7,240 nt of DNA, from NCBI GenBank assembly GCA_902461475.1, contig CABPXX010000058.1, positions 1 through 7,240 on the forward strand, given 5' to 3'. Shown one piece after another: positions 6,145 through 7,240 of this stretch (positions are counted from its first letter, which is position 1; every line of letters starts with the position of its first letter). Position numbers and translations under genes: made by a program. The notes below the pieces were generated by a model, which was not told the DNA's origin, did not search any database, and worked only from the letters and a program-made list of their open reading frames with translations. Source of the stretch: an uncultured Eubacteriales bacterium (GTDB lineage: Bacteria > Bacillota > Clostridia > Oscillospirales > Oscillospiraceae).

Positions 6145-7182
6145 ATGCTCGCCTATACCTATATCCGACAGGGGAAATTCGAACTGCTGGACAAACCCAA
6201 GCCGGTGCTGCTGGACGACCGGGACGCCATTGTGAAGGTGACTTTGGCCAGCATCTGCACCAGTGACCTGCACATCAAGCACGGAAGCGTGCCCCGTGCA
6301 GTACCCGGCATCACCGTGGGCCACGAGATGGTGGGGGTGGTGGAGCAGGTGGGCGCTGCGGTTACCACCGTAAAGCCCGGGGACCGGGTGACGGTGAATG
6401 TGGAGACCTTCTGCGGGGACTGCTTTTTCTGTCAGCACGGATGGGTCAACAACTGTACCGACCAAAATGGCGGCTGGGCCCTGGGGTGCCGTATTGACGG
6501 CGGACAGGCGGAGTATGTTCGGGTGCCCTATGCAGACCAGGGCCTGGACAAGATTCCAGACACCGTCACCGACTTGCAGGCGTTACTGGTGGGGGATGTG
6601 CTGGCCACGGGCTACTGGGCCGCACAGATTTCTGAAATCAAGGAAGAGGACACGGTGCTCATCTTGGGCGCTGGGCCTACCGGCCTGTGCACCCTCCAGT
6701 GTGTGGCTCTGTACCATCCCAAGCGTATCATTGTCTGTGACCTGGACGAGAGCCGTCTGGCCTTTGTCCGCCAACACCACCCCGGCGTGCTGACCACAAC
6801 GCCCAACGGGCTGAAAGACTTTTTGGTGGCCCAAAGCGACCACGGGGGCGCTGATGTGGTGCTGGAAGTGGCGGGGAGCGAGGAGACCTTCCGCATGGCC
6901 TGGGAATGTGCCCGGCCCAACGCCATTGTCACTGTGGTGGCCCTCTATGACGGCCCCCAGACGCTGCCCCTGCCGGACATGTACGGGAAAAACCTGATTT
7001 TCAAGACTGGCGGTGTGGACGGCTGCAACTGTCAGGAGACCTTGCAGCTCATTGCCCAGAGGAAGTTGGACACCACGCCCCTGATTACCCATACTTATCC
7101 ACTTTCTCAGATCGAGGAGGCCTATCAGCTGTTTGAGCATCGGCAGGACGGAGTCATCAAGGTTGCCATTGAGATGGCGTGA
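6145..7182 (+). CDS. Zinc-dependent medium-chain alcohol dehydrogenase
   Basis: This 345-residue cytoplasmic oxidoreductase belongs to the zinc-dependent medium-chain dehydrogenase superfamily and would interconvert an alcohol and its aldehyde or ketone with a nicotinamide cofactor. The catalytic zinc site appears as C38 (ICTSDLH), H60-E61 (VGHE) and D151 (VGDVLATGYWAA), the Cys-His-Asp arrangement of Thermoanaerobacter brockii secondary alcohol dehydrogenase. Four further cysteines (C90, C93, C96, C104) form a standard structural zinc lobe. The Rossmann motif GAGPTG (175-180) is followed by an acidic residue at the end of the second strand (VCDLDESR, D199), which favours NAD over NADP. Length is normal. 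The substrate cannot be told; secondary alcohol or polyol dehydrogenases are candidates. GGGAGG (6136-6141) is only 3 bases from the ATG, a rather short spacing. It is monocistronic as far as the window shows. Confidence 0.95.
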   Translation: MLAYTYIRQGKFELLDKPKPVLLDDRDAIVKVTLASICTSDLHIKHGSVPRAVPGITVGHEMVGVVEQVGAAVTTVKPGDRVTVNVETFCGDCFFCQHGWVNNCTDQNGGWALGCRIDGGQAEYVRVPYADQGLDKIPDTVTDLQALLVGDVLATGYWAAQISEIKEEDTVLILGAGPTGLCTLQCVALYHPKRIIVCDLDESRLAFVRQHHPGVLTTTPNGLKDFLVAQSDHGGADVVLEVAGSEETFRMAWECARPNAIVTVVALYDGPQTLPLPDMYGKNLIFKTGGVDGCNCQETLQLIAQRKLDTTPLITHTYPLSQIEEAYQLFEHRQDGVIKVAIEMA

Positions 7183-7198
7183 GCATTGCGGTTCCACC

Positions 7199-7230
7199 AA
7201 GGCGGGCGCATCTATCGGGCCGCCCCCTTT
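7199..7230. terminator. Possible weak terminator hairpin after the dehydrogenase gene
   Basis: AAGG-C-GGGCG (7199-7208, with a one-base bulge at C7203) can pair with CGCCC-CCTT (7221-7229) around a 12-base loop. The position, 16 bases after the stop, fits a terminator. However, the T tract is only three bases and mostly used in the stem, so the call is weak. Confidence 0.45.
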
Positions 7231-7240
7231 CAGTCCGTGG

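Overview
This is a GC-rich window with dense, mostly co-directional genes and strong Shine-Dalgarno sites (GGAGG-like). Gene content and style fit an anaerobic gut Clostridia/Oscillospirales-type Firmicute (Flavonifractor- or Lawsonibacter-like). That placement is inference from general appearance, not from a search. I see no insertion sequence, phage structural gene, CRISPR array, tRNA or rRNA.

Layout. Positions 1-2456 hold two overlapping ABC transporter genes on the + strand. The first is cut by the left edge of the window, leaving the end of its membrane domain and a complete ATPase domain. The second is a complete half-transporter. Together they look like a heterodimeric exporter of unknown substrate. 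Positions 2536-3423 encode a secreted, C-terminally membrane-anchored protein of no family I can name with confidence. Positions 3498-4715 hold a tight two-gene unit: a Bcp-type thiol peroxidase followed 6 bases later by a YaaA-family protein. Both families are tied to peroxide defence, so this looks like a small oxidative-stress operon. It ends in a strong hairpin (4719-4745) that probably terminates transcription from both sides, because the next gene converges on it.

Positions 4754-5977 (- strand) encode a HipA-like kinase-fold protein with its catalytic residues intact and no HipB-like partner in the window. A divergent intergenic region (5978-6144) carries one good sigma-A-type promoter for each direction. 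The + strand promoter drives a zinc-dependent medium-chain alcohol dehydrogenase (6145-7182). The window ends just after it in a possible weak terminator hairpin.

Most of the window is ordinary chromosomal housekeeping or accessory content. The points most worth a second look are the unusual ATPase motifs of the ABC pair, a perfect 12-bp inverted repeat inside the second ABC gene, the solitary HipA-like kinase, and the unrecognised surface protein. I do not see convincing evidence of a wholly new multi-gene system.
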